Origin: Achromobacter xylosoxidans A8
GTDB taxonomy: Bacteria; Pseudomonadota; Gammaproteobacteria; Burkholderiales; Burkholderiaceae_B
DNA length: 64,000 bases
NCBI RefSeq assembly: GCF_000165835.1
Contig: NC_014640.1
Coordinates: forward strand, 1,922,001-1,986,000
Direction: 5' to 3'
In this document: positions 1-7,813 of the stretch, one piece after another
How positions within the stretch are numbered: position 1 is the stretch's first letter
Layout of the letters: the number at the start of each line of letters is the position of its first letter
Notes under the pieces: generated by a model
Told to the model about the DNA's origin: nothing
Seen by the model: only the letters and a program-made list of their open reading frames with translations
Databases searched by the model: none
Position numbers and translations under genes: made by a program

Positions 1-855
1 ACGGATGCGCTGGCGCGCGCGGTGGCCGAGGGCTTGCGCAAGGAACTGGGCCAGAGCGTGGTGGTGGAGAACCGCGCTGGCGCGGGCGGCCTGCTCGGCA
101 CCGAGGCGGTAGCCCGGGCCGAGCCCGACGGCTACACGCTGGGCATGGCCACGGTCAGCACCATGGCCGTCAATCCCTTGCTATACGGCACCAAGCGCGT
201 CGACCCGCAGACGCAATTGAAGCCGGTGGCGTCGGTGGCGACGGTGCCGGTCGTATGGATGGTGAATCCGGCGTTTCCGGCGCAGGATTTCGCGCAATTC
301 CTGGCCGAGCTGCGCGCCCATCCGGGCAAGTATTCCTATGGTTCGCCCGGCGTGGGCTCGCTGGGCCATCTGAACCTGGCGGCCATGAATGCCGACCTGA
401 AGGTCGACGTGCTGCACGTGCCGTACCGCGGCATGGGGCCGGCGCTGACCGCCGCGGTGGGCGGCGAGGTGCAGGTGCAGCAGGACCAGTACGCCTCCGC
501 GCAATCGCTGGTCAAGGCCGGCAAGCTGCGCGCCATTGCCGTGTCGGCGCCGGCCCGGATGCCCGACATGCCGGAACTGCCGACCATGACCGAACTCGGT
601 TATCCGCAGCTGAACGCGCTGGGCCAGACCTGGTTCGGGCTGGTCGTGCCCGCAGGCACGCCGGATGCCGTGGTGCAGCGCCTCAATGAGGCGGCGGTGC
701 GCGCGCTGGCGGACCCGGCGCTGGTGCAGCGCCTGGCGGGCATGGGCGCGCAGGCCGATGCCGGCACGCCGCAGGCCTTCGCCGAACGCATCGCGCAGAC
801 GCTGGCCGCCAATCGCAAAATCATTGAAACTGCCGGCATCAAGCTCGACGAGTGA
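1..855 (+). CDS. Bug-family tripartite tricarboxylate transporter substrate-binding protein, 3' part
   Basis: The frame is open from the first base of the window, so the start and signal peptide lie upstream; 284 residues are visible. The sequence has the Bug/TctC pattern: [11 protein letters not shown] near the start, [13 protein letters not shown], then [20 protein letters not shown] and a C-terminal segment with [20 protein letters not shown]. These proteins are periplasmic receptors that bind small carboxylates. No TctA/TctB membrane genes are seen here, which is common for Bug receptors. The M20 hydrolase gene begins 42 bp downstream and is probably co-transcribed, so the receptor may bind an amide or acyl-amino acid that the hydrolase cleaves (inference). 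Confidence 0.93.
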   Translation, partial: TDALARAVAEGLRKELGQSVVVENRAGAGGLLGTEAVARAEPDGYTLGMATVSTMAVNPLLYGTKRVDPQTQLKPVASVATVPVVWMVNPAFPAQDFAQFLAELRAHPGKYSYGSPGVGSLGHLNLAAMNADLKVDVLHVPYRGMGPALTAAVGGEVQVQQDQYASAQSLVKAGKLRAIAVSAPARMPDMPELPTMTELGYPQLNALGQTWFGLVVPAGTPDAVVQRLNEAAVRALADPALVQRLAGMGAQADAGTPQAFAERIAQTLAANRKIIETAGIKLDE

Positions 856-897
856 CCTGACCGGTATTTCCCCGCCATTACAGCCACAGGAGAGACA

Positions 898-2322
898 ATG
901 GGTGCCATCGAAAAACTTGCGCCGTTCATCGACGCGCGCAGCGAGCGCTACGCGGAACTGAGCGACCGCATCTGGAGCCTGGCCGAACTGCGCTACGACG
1001 AACACAAGTCCGCCGAGCTGCACATCGCGATGCTGGAGGAAGCAGGCTTTCGCGTCACGCGTGACGCCGCCGGCATTCCCACCGCCTTCGTGGCGGAGGC
1101 GGGCAGCGGCGGGCCTGTGATCGGCATCCTGGGCGAGTACGACGCGCTGTCGGGCCTGAGCCAGGAAAGCGGCGCCTACGCCTGCCAGCCTTCGCCGGAA
1201 ACGCCGAACGGCAATGGCCACGGCTGCGGCCACCACCTGCTGGGCACCGCCGCGCATTTCGCCGCGGTGGCAGTGAAGGAATTCCTGGAGGCCAACGGCC
1301 TGCCCGGCACCATCCGCTTCTATGGCTGTCCGGCGGAAGAGGGAGGCTCGGGCAAGACCTTCATGGCGCGCGCTGGCCTGTTCGATGACCTGGACGCGGC
1401 GCTGACCTGGCACCCCGCATCGCACACTGGCATCTTCCACCAGTCCTCGCTGGCCAACATCCAGGCTTACTTCCGCTTCCGCGGCATCGCGGCGCACGCG
1501 GCGAACTCGCCGCACCTGGGCCGCAGCGCGCTGGACGCGGTCGAACTGATGAACGTGGGCGTGAACTACCTGCGCGAACACATGGTGCCGGATGCGCGCG
1601 TGCACTACGCCGTGACCAATAGCGGCGGCATTTCGCCCAACGTGGTGCAGGCCCGCGCCGAGGTGCTGTACCTGGTGCGCGCGCCGATCAATTCGCAGGC
1701 CTCCGAACTGTACGAGCGGGTGCAGAACGTGGCGCGCGGCGCGGCGCTGATGACGGGCTGCGAACTGGAAATCGTGTTCGACAAGGCCTGCTCGAACTAC
1801 ATCCCCAACGGCGTGCTCAACCAGATCATGTACGCCAACATGCAGTCTTTGCAGGGGCCGGATTACAGTGCGGGCGAACAGCAGGCCGCGCGCCGCATGT
1901 GGGACTCGATTTCCGCGGACGACATCGACAACGCCGGCAAGAATCTGGGCGCGGTGCTGCGCAATCCCACGCCGCTGTTCACCGGCGTGGCGCCGTACGA
2001 ACCCGGCAAGGCCGAGATCACCTATGGCTCAACCGACGTGGGCGACGTGAGCTGGGTCACGCCCACGGCGCAATGCTGGGGCGCCTGCTATGCCTACGGC
2101 ACGCCGTTCCATTCCTGGCAGATGGTGGCGCAGGGCAAGCTGTCCATGGCGCACAAGGGCATGGTGCACGCGGCCAAGATCATCGCGGCGACCGCCGCCG
2201 ATCTGTACACGCAACCCGAGGCGCTGGCGCGCGCCAAGGAAGAACTGATGGAGACGCGCCGGGGGCAACCCTACGTCTGCCCGATTCCGGCCGACGTGCT
2301 GCCCTCGTTCATGCGTCAATAG
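898..2322 (+). CDS. M20 family amidohydrolase, AbgB-like
   Basis: The 474-residue product has the metallopeptidase M20 layout of the p-aminobenzoyl-glutamate hydrolase subunit B group. Visible signatures are GILGEYDAL, the metal-binding HGCGHHLLG stretch, PAEEGGSGK with the catalytic/metal glutamates, and TWHP. A dimerisation domain follows (FRGIAAHAANSPHLGRSALD). It should be a cytoplasmic zinc or manganese enzyme hydrolysing an amide bond of an N-acyl amino acid or a dipeptide-like compound; the true substrate cannot be read from sequence. The ATG at 898 has an AGGAGA ribosome site 5 nt upstream. It follows a Bug receptor gene and likely forms a two-gene uptake/hydrolysis unit with it. Confidence 0.9.
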   Translation: MGAIEKLAPFIDARSERYAELSDRIWSLAELRYDEHKSAELHIAMLEEAGFRVTRDAAGIPTAFVAEAGSGGPVIGILGEYDALSGLSQESGAYACQPSPETPNGNGHGCGHHLLGTAAHFAAVAVKEFLEANGLPGTIRFYGCPAEEGGSGKTFMARAGLFDDLDAALTWHPASHTGIFHQSSLANIQAYFRFRGIAAHAANSPHLGRSALDAVELMNVGVNYLREHMVPDARVHYAVTNSGGISPNVVQARAEVLYLVRAPINSQASELYERVQNVARGAALMTGCELEIVFDKACSNYIPNGVLNQIMYANMQSLQGPDYSAGEQQAARRMWDSISADDIDNAGKNLGAVLRNPTPLFTGVAPYEPGKAEITYGSTDVGDVSWVTPTAQCWGACYAYGTPFHSWQMVAQGKLSMAHKGMVHAAKIIAATAADLYTQPEALARAKEELMETRRGQPYVCPIPADVLPSFMRQ

Positions 2323-2328
2323 GAAGGA

Positions 2329-2493
2329 CCCCCACGCCGCGCGCGCTACGCGCGCTTGCTGCCCCCCGAGGGGGCTGCGCCGCCTTAGGGCGGCCTGGCG
2401 GCGGCGCGGGCCCCCACGTCGCGCGCGCTACGCGCGCTTGCTGCCCCCCGCGGGGGGCAGCGCCGCCTTAGGGCGGCCTGGAGACGGCGCGGG
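2329..2493. repeat. Tandem pair of 82-83 bp GC-rich palindromic repeats
   Basis: Two head-to-tail copies (2329-2410 and 2411-2493) fill the space between two converging genes. Each begins CCCCCACG and contains three self-complementary pieces in the same order: a CGCGCG-CTA-CGCGCG hairpin, a CCCCC-GGGGG palindrome and GCCGCC-TTAG-GGCGGC. Copies differ at a few positions, for example around 2369-2375 and 2451-2460. I see no T-tract, so this is better described as a REP-like dispersed element than a simple terminator, although it may stop or stabilise converging transcripts. Confidence 0.85.
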
Positions 2494-2512
2494 CCTCAAG
2501 CTACATGCGATT

Positions 2513-3205
2513 TCAGGCCGGCAGGGACGGCGCGTATTGCGCGTCCGAGTTGACCTTGGCGTGGAATTCCACCACCTTGCGCACCACCTTGACGGGATCG
2601 TCTTCGATGATGAAGAGGTCCAGGTCGTGCGCGCCTATCATGCCGTTGGCCAGCACTTGGCCGCCCAGCCATTCGACCAGGCCGGACCAGTACTCGCTGC
2701 CCACCAGCACGATGGGAGCGGGCGGGACCTTGCCCGTCTGGATGAGCGTCAGCGCTTCGAAGAGTTCATCCAGGGTGCCGAAACCGCCAGGCATCGCCAC
2801 ATAGGCGAAGCTGTGCATGAAGAAGGTTGCCTTGCGCGAGAAAAAATACTCGAATGACAGGCTGATGGTTTGGTATTCGTTGTTGTGCGCTTCGTGGGGC
2901 AGGCTGATGTTCAGCCCGATGCTGGTGCCGCCTGCCTCGAACGCGCCCTTGTTGGCTGCCTCCATGATGCCGGGACCGCCGCCGGCGATCACCGCGAAAC
3001 CCGCATCCGCCAGAGCAGCTGAAATGGCGATGGTGGTTTCATAGTGGGGGGAATTACGGCTGACTCGCGCACTGCCGAAGACGCTGACAGCAGGCCCGAT
3101 GTTCGCGAGCTTGTCTGCCGCCGTCCGTATCTCTGACATAATCAGCGGAATTTGTTTGTTGGCGGGTGTTTCCGCAGCTATTGCCATATCTGCCTTTGTA
3201 ACCAT
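2513..3205 (-). CDS. LOG family protein (Rossmann-fold nucleotide-binding, TIGR00730 type)
   Basis: The 230-residue product has the two glycine-rich signatures of LOG/'lysine decarboxylase-like' proteins: GGGPGIMEAANKGA, and PGGFGTLDELFEALT, which carries the catalytic Glu. Characterised relatives are nucleotide 5'-monophosphate phosphoribohydrolases (cytokinin activation); in proteobacteria the physiological role is often unclear. The first ATG (3205) overlaps the polA start on the other strand. In-frame ATGs at 3187 and 3139 are alternatives, and the one at 3139 (MSEIRTAAD) would leave room for divergent promoters. No convincing Shine-Dalgarno separates them. The 3' end converges on the tandem repeat at 2329-2493. 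Confidence 0.88.
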   Translation of the reverse strand: MVTKADMAIAAETPANKQIPLIMSEIRTAADKLANIGPAVSVFGSARVSRNSPHYETTIAISAALADAGFAVIAGGGPGIMEAANKGAFEAGGTSIGLNISLPHEAHNNEYQTISLSFEYFFSRKATFFMHSFAYVAMPGGFGTLDELFEALTLIQTGKVPPAPIVLVGSEYWSGLVEWLGGQVLANGMIGAHDLDLFIIEDDPVKVVRKVVEFHAKVNSDAQYAPSLPA

Positions 3206-5921
3206 GAAAAAAACCTTATTACTGGTCGACGGTTCAAGTTACTTGTACCGCGCTTTCCACGCTATGCCTGATTTGCGCAACGCGCAAGGCGAACCCACGG
3301 GGGCGCTTTACGGCGTGGTGAATATGCTGCGCAAACTTGTCTCTGATCATAAGGCAGAGTATGCCGCATGTATTTTCGATGCCCGCGGCAAGACCTTCCG
3401 GGACGATCTCTACCCGGAGTACAAATCGCACCGCCCGCCCATGCCGGAAGACCTGGCGGCGCAGATCGAGCCCATCCACAGCGCCGTGCGCGCGCTGGGC
3501 TGGCCGGTGCTGGCCATCGAAGGGGTCGAGGCCGACGATGTGATCGGCACCCTGGCCAAGCGCGCCGCCGAGCACGACGTGTACACCATCGTGTCCACCG
3601 GCGACAAGGACCTGGCGCAGCTGGTCAACAGCCACGTCACCCTGGTCAACACCATGACCGGCGAAGTGCTGGACGAGGCCGGCGTGGTCAACAAGTTCGG
3701 CGTGCCGCCCGACCGCATCGTGGATTACCTGATGCTGGTGGGGGACGCAGTGGACAACGTCCCCGGCGTGACCAAGGTGGGTCCCAAGACGGCGGTCAAA
3801 TGGCTTACGGAATTCGGCTCGATTGACAAGCTGGTTGAAGGGGCGGAAGACATCAAGGGCGTCGCCGGCAGCAATCTGCGCGAGGCCATTCCGAATTTCC
3901 CGCTGACGCGCCAATTGCTGACCGTGAAGTACGACTGCGACCTGGCCGGCCACGTGGACGCGGTGGACGACCTGACGCCGCGCCCGCGCGACGAGGCGAC
4001 GCTGACCGAGCTCTACGAGCGCTACGGTTTCCGCACCTGGCTGCGCGACCTGACCGGCGACGCTGAACGCGTGCCGGCGGGCGATGCCCGCGTCGCGCAC
4101 GAGGCGCCCGCCGCGCCCGTGGAACTGGACTATCAGATCCTCTCCGACTGGGCCGCGTTCGACGCCTGGATGGAAAAGCTGAAGGACGCGCCGCTGGTCG
4201 CGGTGGATACCGAGACCACTTCGCTGGATGAAATGCAGGCGCGGATGGTGGGCATGTCGCTGGCGGTGTCGCCCGGCGTGGCGTGCTACATCCCGGTCGC
4301 GCACCGCGGTCCGGACAACGCGCCGCAGTTGCCCAAGGCCGAGGTCCTGGCGCGCCTGAAGCCCTGGCTGGAGGACGCTACGCGCGCCAAGCTGCTGCAC
4401 CACGCCAAGTACGACGCGCACGTGTTCGCCAACGAAGGCATCAAGCTGGCCGGCATTACCGAAGACACGATGCTGCAGGCCTATGTGCTGGAATCGCATC
4501 GCGGCGTCGGGTTGAACGACCTGGCCCAGCGCTACCTGGGCCGCAGCGGCGTGTCCTACGAGGACCTCTGCGGCAAGGGCGCCAAGCAGATCGGCTTTGA
4601 CGAAGTGGCGGTGGACAAGGCCGGCCACTACGCCGCCGAGGACTCGGACTTCACCTTGCAGCTGCATCAGGTGCTGCGCCCGATGGTGGCGGCCGACGAA
4701 GGGCTTAACCGCATCTACCTGCTGGAAATGCAGGTGTCTGAGGTGCTGACCACGGTCGAACGCAATGGCGTCAAGGTGGATGCCGCGGAACTGGGGCGCC
4801 AGAGCCATAAGCTGGGCCAGGAAATGCTGCAGCTCGAGCAGAAGGCCTATGAACTGGCCGGCCAGCCCTTCAACCTGAATTCCCCCAAGCAGCTGGGCGA
4901 GATCCTGTTCGGCCGCATGCAGCTGCCGGTGGTCCGCAAGACCGCCAGCGGCGCGCCGTCCACCGACGAAGAAGTGCTGAGCAAGCTGGCGCAGGATTAC
5001 CCGCTGCCGCAAGTGCTGCTGGAATACCGCGGCCTGTCCAAGCTGAAGTCCACCTACACGGACAAGCTGCCGCGCATGATCAACCCGAACACCGGACGGG
5101 TACACACGCATTATTCGCAGGCTGCGGTCATCACCGGCCGCCTGGCTTCGTCCGATCCCAACCTGCAGAACATCCCGGTGCGCACCGAAGCCGGCCGGCG
5201 CGTGCGCGAGGCGTTCATTGCCGAGCAGGGCATGCTGCTGTCGGCCGACTATTCCCAGATCGAGCTGCGCATCATGGCGCACGTGTCGGACGACGCCAAT
5301 CTGCAGCGCGCCTTCGAGGCGGGCGAGGACATCCACCGCGCCACGGCCTCCGAAGTTTTCGGCGTGTCGCTGGAGGACGTCTCCACCGAGCAGCGCCGCG
5401 CCGCCAAGGCGATCAACTTCGGCTTGATCTACGGCATGGGGGTGTTCGGCCTGGCGTCCAACCTGGGCATCACGCGCGATGCCGCGCAGGCCTACATCGA
5501 CCGCTATTTCGCCCGCTATCCCGGCGTGGCGATGTACATGGACGACACCCGCCGCCGCGCGCGCGAACAGGGCTATGTGGAAACCGTCTTCGGACGCCGC
5601 CTGCAACTGCCGGAAATCCGCGGCGCTTCGGGCCCGCGCCGCCAGGGGGCCGAGCGCGCCGCCATCAACGCGCCGATGCAGGGCACGGCGGCCGACCTGA
5701 TCAAGATGGCCATGATCGCGGTGCAGGACTGGCTGGAAGCGGAAAAGCTGCAGACGCGCATGATCATGCAGGTGCACGATGAACTGGTGCTGGAAGCGCC
5801 GGACGCCGAACTGGAACTGGTCAAGGAAGCATTGCCGCGCCTGATGTGCAATGTGGCGACCCTGCGCGTGCCGCTGGTGGCCGAGGTGGGCATGGGCAAG
5901 AACTGGGAGCAGGCCCACTAA
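3204..5921 (+). CDS. polA: DNA polymerase I
   Basis: The 905-residue product has all three PolI domains in order. The N-terminal 5' nuclease begins MKKTLLLVDGSSYLYRAFHA and contains GDKDLAQLV and GDAVDNVPGV. The 3'-5' exonuclease is intact, with VAVDTETTSLD, HHAKYDAHV and a tyrosine-aspartate motif near HYAAEDSDFT. The polymerase domain has motif A (SADYSQIELRIMAH), the O-helix RRAAKAINFGLIYGM and motif C (MQVHDELVLEAP). It fills gaps in replication and repair in the cytoplasm. The frame stays open upstream to 3099, but MKKT at 3204 is the family start; that ATG overlaps the first codon of the divergent LOG gene. Confidence 0.98.
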   Translation: MKKTLLLVDGSSYLYRAFHAMPDLRNAQGEPTGALYGVVNMLRKLVSDHKAEYAACIFDARGKTFRDDLYPEYKSHRPPMPEDLAAQIEPIHSAVRALGWPVLAIEGVEADDVIGTLAKRAAEHDVYTIVSTGDKDLAQLVNSHVTLVNTMTGEVLDEAGVVNKFGVPPDRIVDYLMLVGDAVDNVPGVTKVGPKTAVKWLTEFGSIDKLVEGAEDIKGVAGSNLREAIPNFPLTRQLLTVKYDCDLAGHVDAVDDLTPRPRDEATLTELYERYGFRTWLRDLTGDAERVPAGDARVAHEAPAAPVELDYQILSDWAAFDAWMEKLKDAPLVAVDTETTSLDEMQARMVGMSLAVSPGVACYIPVAHRGPDNAPQLPKAEVLARLKPWLEDATRAKLLHHAKYDAHVFANEGIKLAGITEDTMLQAYVLESHRGVGLNDLAQRYLGRSGVSYEDLCGKGAKQIGFDEVAVDKAGHYAAEDSDFTLQLHQVLRPMVAADEGLNRIYLLEMQVSEVLTTVERNGVKVDAAELGRQSHKLGQEMLQLEQKAYELAGQPFNLNSPKQLGEILFGRMQLPVVRKTASGAPSTDEEVLSKLAQDYPLPQVLLEYRGLSKLKSTYTDKLPRMINPNTGRVHTHYSQAAVITGRLASSDPNLQNIPVRTEAGRRVREAFIAEQGMLLSADYSQIELRIMAHVSDDANLQRAFEAGEDIHRATASEVFGVSLEDVSTEQRRAAKAINFGLIYGMGVFGLASNLGITRDAAQAYIDRYFARYPGVAMYMDDTRRRAREQGYVETVFGRRLQLPEIRGASGPRRQGAERAAINAPMQGTAADLIKMAMIAVQDWLEAEKLQTRMIMQVHDELVLEAPDAELELVKEALPRLMCNVATLRVPLVAEVGMGKNWEQAH

Positions 5922-5951
5922 GGCCGGGACCCTCCTGTCCCCGGGACACTT

Positions 5952-5983
5952 GGGCCGCCTGCGGGCGGCCCATTTCCGTTTTC
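5952..5983 (+). terminator. Rho-independent terminator after polA
   Basis: A perfect 8-bp stem GGGCCGCC/GGCGGCCC with a TGCG loop (5952-5971) is followed by a T-rich run ATTTCCGTTTT. It lies 31 bp past the polA stop codon. Confidence 0.8.
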
Positions 5984-5996
5984 GGTATTGAAACAA

Positions 5997-6002
5997 TATA
6001 AT
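5997..6002 (+). promoter_or_regulatory. Candidate -10 box for the ZIP transporter gene
   Basis: A perfect TATAAT stands 34 bp before the ATG at 6036 in an AT-rich pocket directly after the polA terminator. No good -35 hexamer is seen at 16-18 bp. It argues against the upstream in-frame TTG at 5988 as the start codon. Confidence 0.45.
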
Positions 6003-6035
6003 GTTGCGCTTCCCCGCCTAAAACACGTCCCCCAA

Positions 6036-6875
6036 ATGTTGCTGCTCTGGATTTTGCTCGCCACCGTTACCGGCGGGCTCATCGCTGTCCTGGTCGCCAG
6101 TTGGCTGGCCTACAAGGTCTTCGCGCAATATCTGCACCACATGGTCAGCCTGTCGGTGGGGGTGCTGCTGTCGGTGGCGCTGCTGCATCTGCTGCCCGAG
6201 GCGTTCGAGACCGGGGTGGGCGACGCCCATGTGCTGTTCGGCCTGATGCTGGCGTCGCTGATCGGCTTCTTCGTCCTGGAGAAGATTGCCTTGCTGCGGC
6301 ACAGCCATCACCACGAGGGCGACGGCCACCATCACCACAAGGGTCATGACCGCCACGAGGCGGGCCGCGGCGGGGTGCTGATCCTGATCGGCAGCTCGCT
6401 GCACAATCTGTGCGACGGTGTGCTGGTGGCCGCGGCTTTCCTGACCGATCCGCTGCTGGGCGTGTTGACCGCGGCGTCCATCATCGTCCATGAAGTGCCG
6501 CACAAGCTGGGCGATTTCGTGGTGCTGCTGAACGCCGGCCTGGCGCGCCGCCGCGCGTTCTCGCTGATTCTCTTCACCAGCTTGTGTTCAGCCGTGGGCG
6601 GCATAATAGGGTACTTCGTGCTGCAGCAGGCGCAAGAATGGGTGCCGTATGTCCTGGTGGTTGCGGCCAGCAGCTTCCTTTACATCTCGGTGGCCGACCT
6701 GATGCCGCAGATGCACGAACGGGTATCCCTGGCCGATGCCGTCCCGCAGTTGCTGCTGGTCGGCGTGGGCGTGGCGCTGATCTACAGCGTCACCACGGTG
6801 ATGCACCACGGGCACGACCACGACGCCGAAGCCGGCCGTGGCGCGCCGCAAGTGGAGCATGTCCACCGGCACTAG
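6036..6875 (+). CDS. ZIP family divalent metal transporter
   Basis: The 279-residue inner-membrane protein has hydrophobic helices grouped three plus five around a His-rich cytoplasmic loop (residues about 87-105, HSHHHEGDGHHHHKGHDRHE). Helices IV and V carry the paired ZIP metal-site motifs HNLCDGVLVAAAF and HEVPHKLGDF, which line the transport path for zinc, iron or manganese. The C-terminus is again His-rich (HHGHDHD and HVHRH). It probably imports Zn(II) or a related cation. I chose ATG 6036 because a TATAAT box at 5997 would place the transcript start downstream of the TTG at 5988. It stands alone between polA and the hydrolase gene. Confidence 0.9.
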   Translation: MLLLWILLATVTGGLIAVLVASWLAYKVFAQYLHHMVSLSVGVLLSVALLHLLPEAFETGVGDAHVLFGLMLASLIGFFVLEKIALLRHSHHHEGDGHHHHKGHDRHEAGRGGVLILIGSSLHNLCDGVLVAAAFLTDPLLGVLTAASIIVHEVPHKLGDFVVLLNAGLARRRAFSLILFTSLCSAVGGIIGYFVLQQAQEWVPYVLVVAASSFLYISVADLMPQMHERVSLADAVPQLLLVGVGVALIYSVTTVMHHGHDHDAEAGRGAPQVEHVHRH

Positions 6876-6947
6876 GATCGGCGCGAGGCCATGCAGGCGC
6901 TGGCGGGATATCCGGCTTGGTTGATCATCCCTACACAGGAGTTCTTC

Positions 6948-7736
6948 ATGAGTTTTTCCGCCGCAGCCGGCAATGTCGCCCCCACCGTGATCCACACGGA
7001 CACCCAGGGGCTGGTCCACGGGGATTTCAAGCTGCCCGTGGCCGACGGCACGATCGCCGCCTATTACGCCGCGCCCGAAGGCCGGCGCGACCTGCCCATC
7101 GTACTGGTGGTGCAGGAAATCTTCGGCGTGCATGAGCACATCAAGGACCTGTGCCGCCGGGTCGCCAAGGCCGGCTATCTGGCCGTGGCCGCCAATCTTT
7201 ACCAGCGCCAGGGCGACGCCTCGGTCTACACCGACATCCCGAAACTGATTGCCGAGCTGGTCAGCAAGGTGCCGGACGAACAGGTGTTTGCCGACCTGGA
7301 CGCCAGCGTGGCCTGGGCGGCCGAGCATGGCGGCGACCCCAAGCGCGTGGCGGTGACGGGCTTCTGCTGGGGCGGCCGCCTGACCTGGATGTACGCCGCG
7401 CACAACCCCGACGTGAAGGCCGCCGTGGCCTGGTACGGCAAGCTCAGCGTGGGCCATGGCCCGTTGATCAAGCGCTTTGCCTTCGACGTGGTCAACGAAC
7501 TGCACGCGCCGGTGTTGGGCCTGTATGGCGGCAAGGACGCCAGCATTCCGCTGGCCGACGTCGAAACCATGAAGGCCAAGCTGGCCACCGGCAACGACAA
7601 CGCCAGGCGTTCGGAGTTCGTGGTGTACCCGGAAGCCGACCACGCTTTCCTGGCGGACTACCGCGCCAGCTACAAGGCCGAGGCAGCGCAGGACGGCTGG
7701 AAGCGCATGCTGGATTGGTTCAAGCGGTACTTGTAG
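6948..7736 (+). CDS. Dienelactone hydrolase family protein
   Basis: The 262-residue product is an alpha/beta hydrolase of the DLH family. The QEIFGVHEHI segment supplies the conserved Glu, the nucleophile elbow is GFCWGG with Cys as nucleophile, and the acid and base lie in YGGKDASIP and EADHAFLADY. Relatives hydrolyse dienelactone in chlorocatechol breakdown, but many genomic copies have other ester or lactone substrates. The start at 6948 is supported by AGGAG at 6937-6941; an in-frame ATG at 6891 lacks such a site. It is followed by a terminator shared with the convergent phosphate transporter gene. Confidence 0.9.
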   Translation: MSFSAAAGNVAPTVIHTDTQGLVHGDFKLPVADGTIAAYYAAPEGRRDLPIVLVVQEIFGVHEHIKDLCRRVAKAGYLAVAANLYQRQGDASVYTDIPKLIAELVSKVPDEQVFADLDASVAWAAEHGGDPKRVAVTGFCWGGRLTWMYAAHNPDVKAAVAWYGKLSVGHGPLIKRFAFDVVNELHAPVLGLYGGKDASIPLADVETMKAKLATGNDNARRSEFVVYPEADHAFLADYRASYKAEAAQDGWKRMLDWFKRYL

Positions 7737-7780
7737 GAGCGGAGCAGGGGGCGAAAGCGCCTCTTGCCGCGATTTGAAAA

Positions 7781-7808
7781 AGCCGACCTCGCGGGTCGGC
7801 TTTTTTCT
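7781..7808. terminator. Bidirectional terminator between converging genes
   Basis: The stem AGCCGACC/GGGTCGGCT with a TCGC loop (7781-7801) is flanked by AAAA on the left and TTTTTT on the right. It can therefore end transcripts from both the hydrolase gene (+) and the Na/Pi transporter gene (-). Confidence 0.88.
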
Positions 7809-7813
7809 TCTTC

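Noticed and set aside
2329..2493. Tandem repeats as a CRISPR array
   Set aside because: Only two adjoining copies with no unique spacers between them.
3234..5996. Very long antisense open frame opposite polA (about 920 codons)
   Set aside because: It mirrors polA codon positions, is rich in His/Arg/Gln as expected from the complement of GC-rich coding DNA, and has no recognisable motif.
5988..6035. TTG start for the ZIP transporter 16 codons upstream
   Set aside because: A TATAAT box at 5997-6002 would place the transcript start downstream of this codon.
6300..6360. His-rich coding stretch as a microsatellite
   Set aside because: It is the metal-binding loop of the ZIP transporter with mixed codons, not a DNA repeat.
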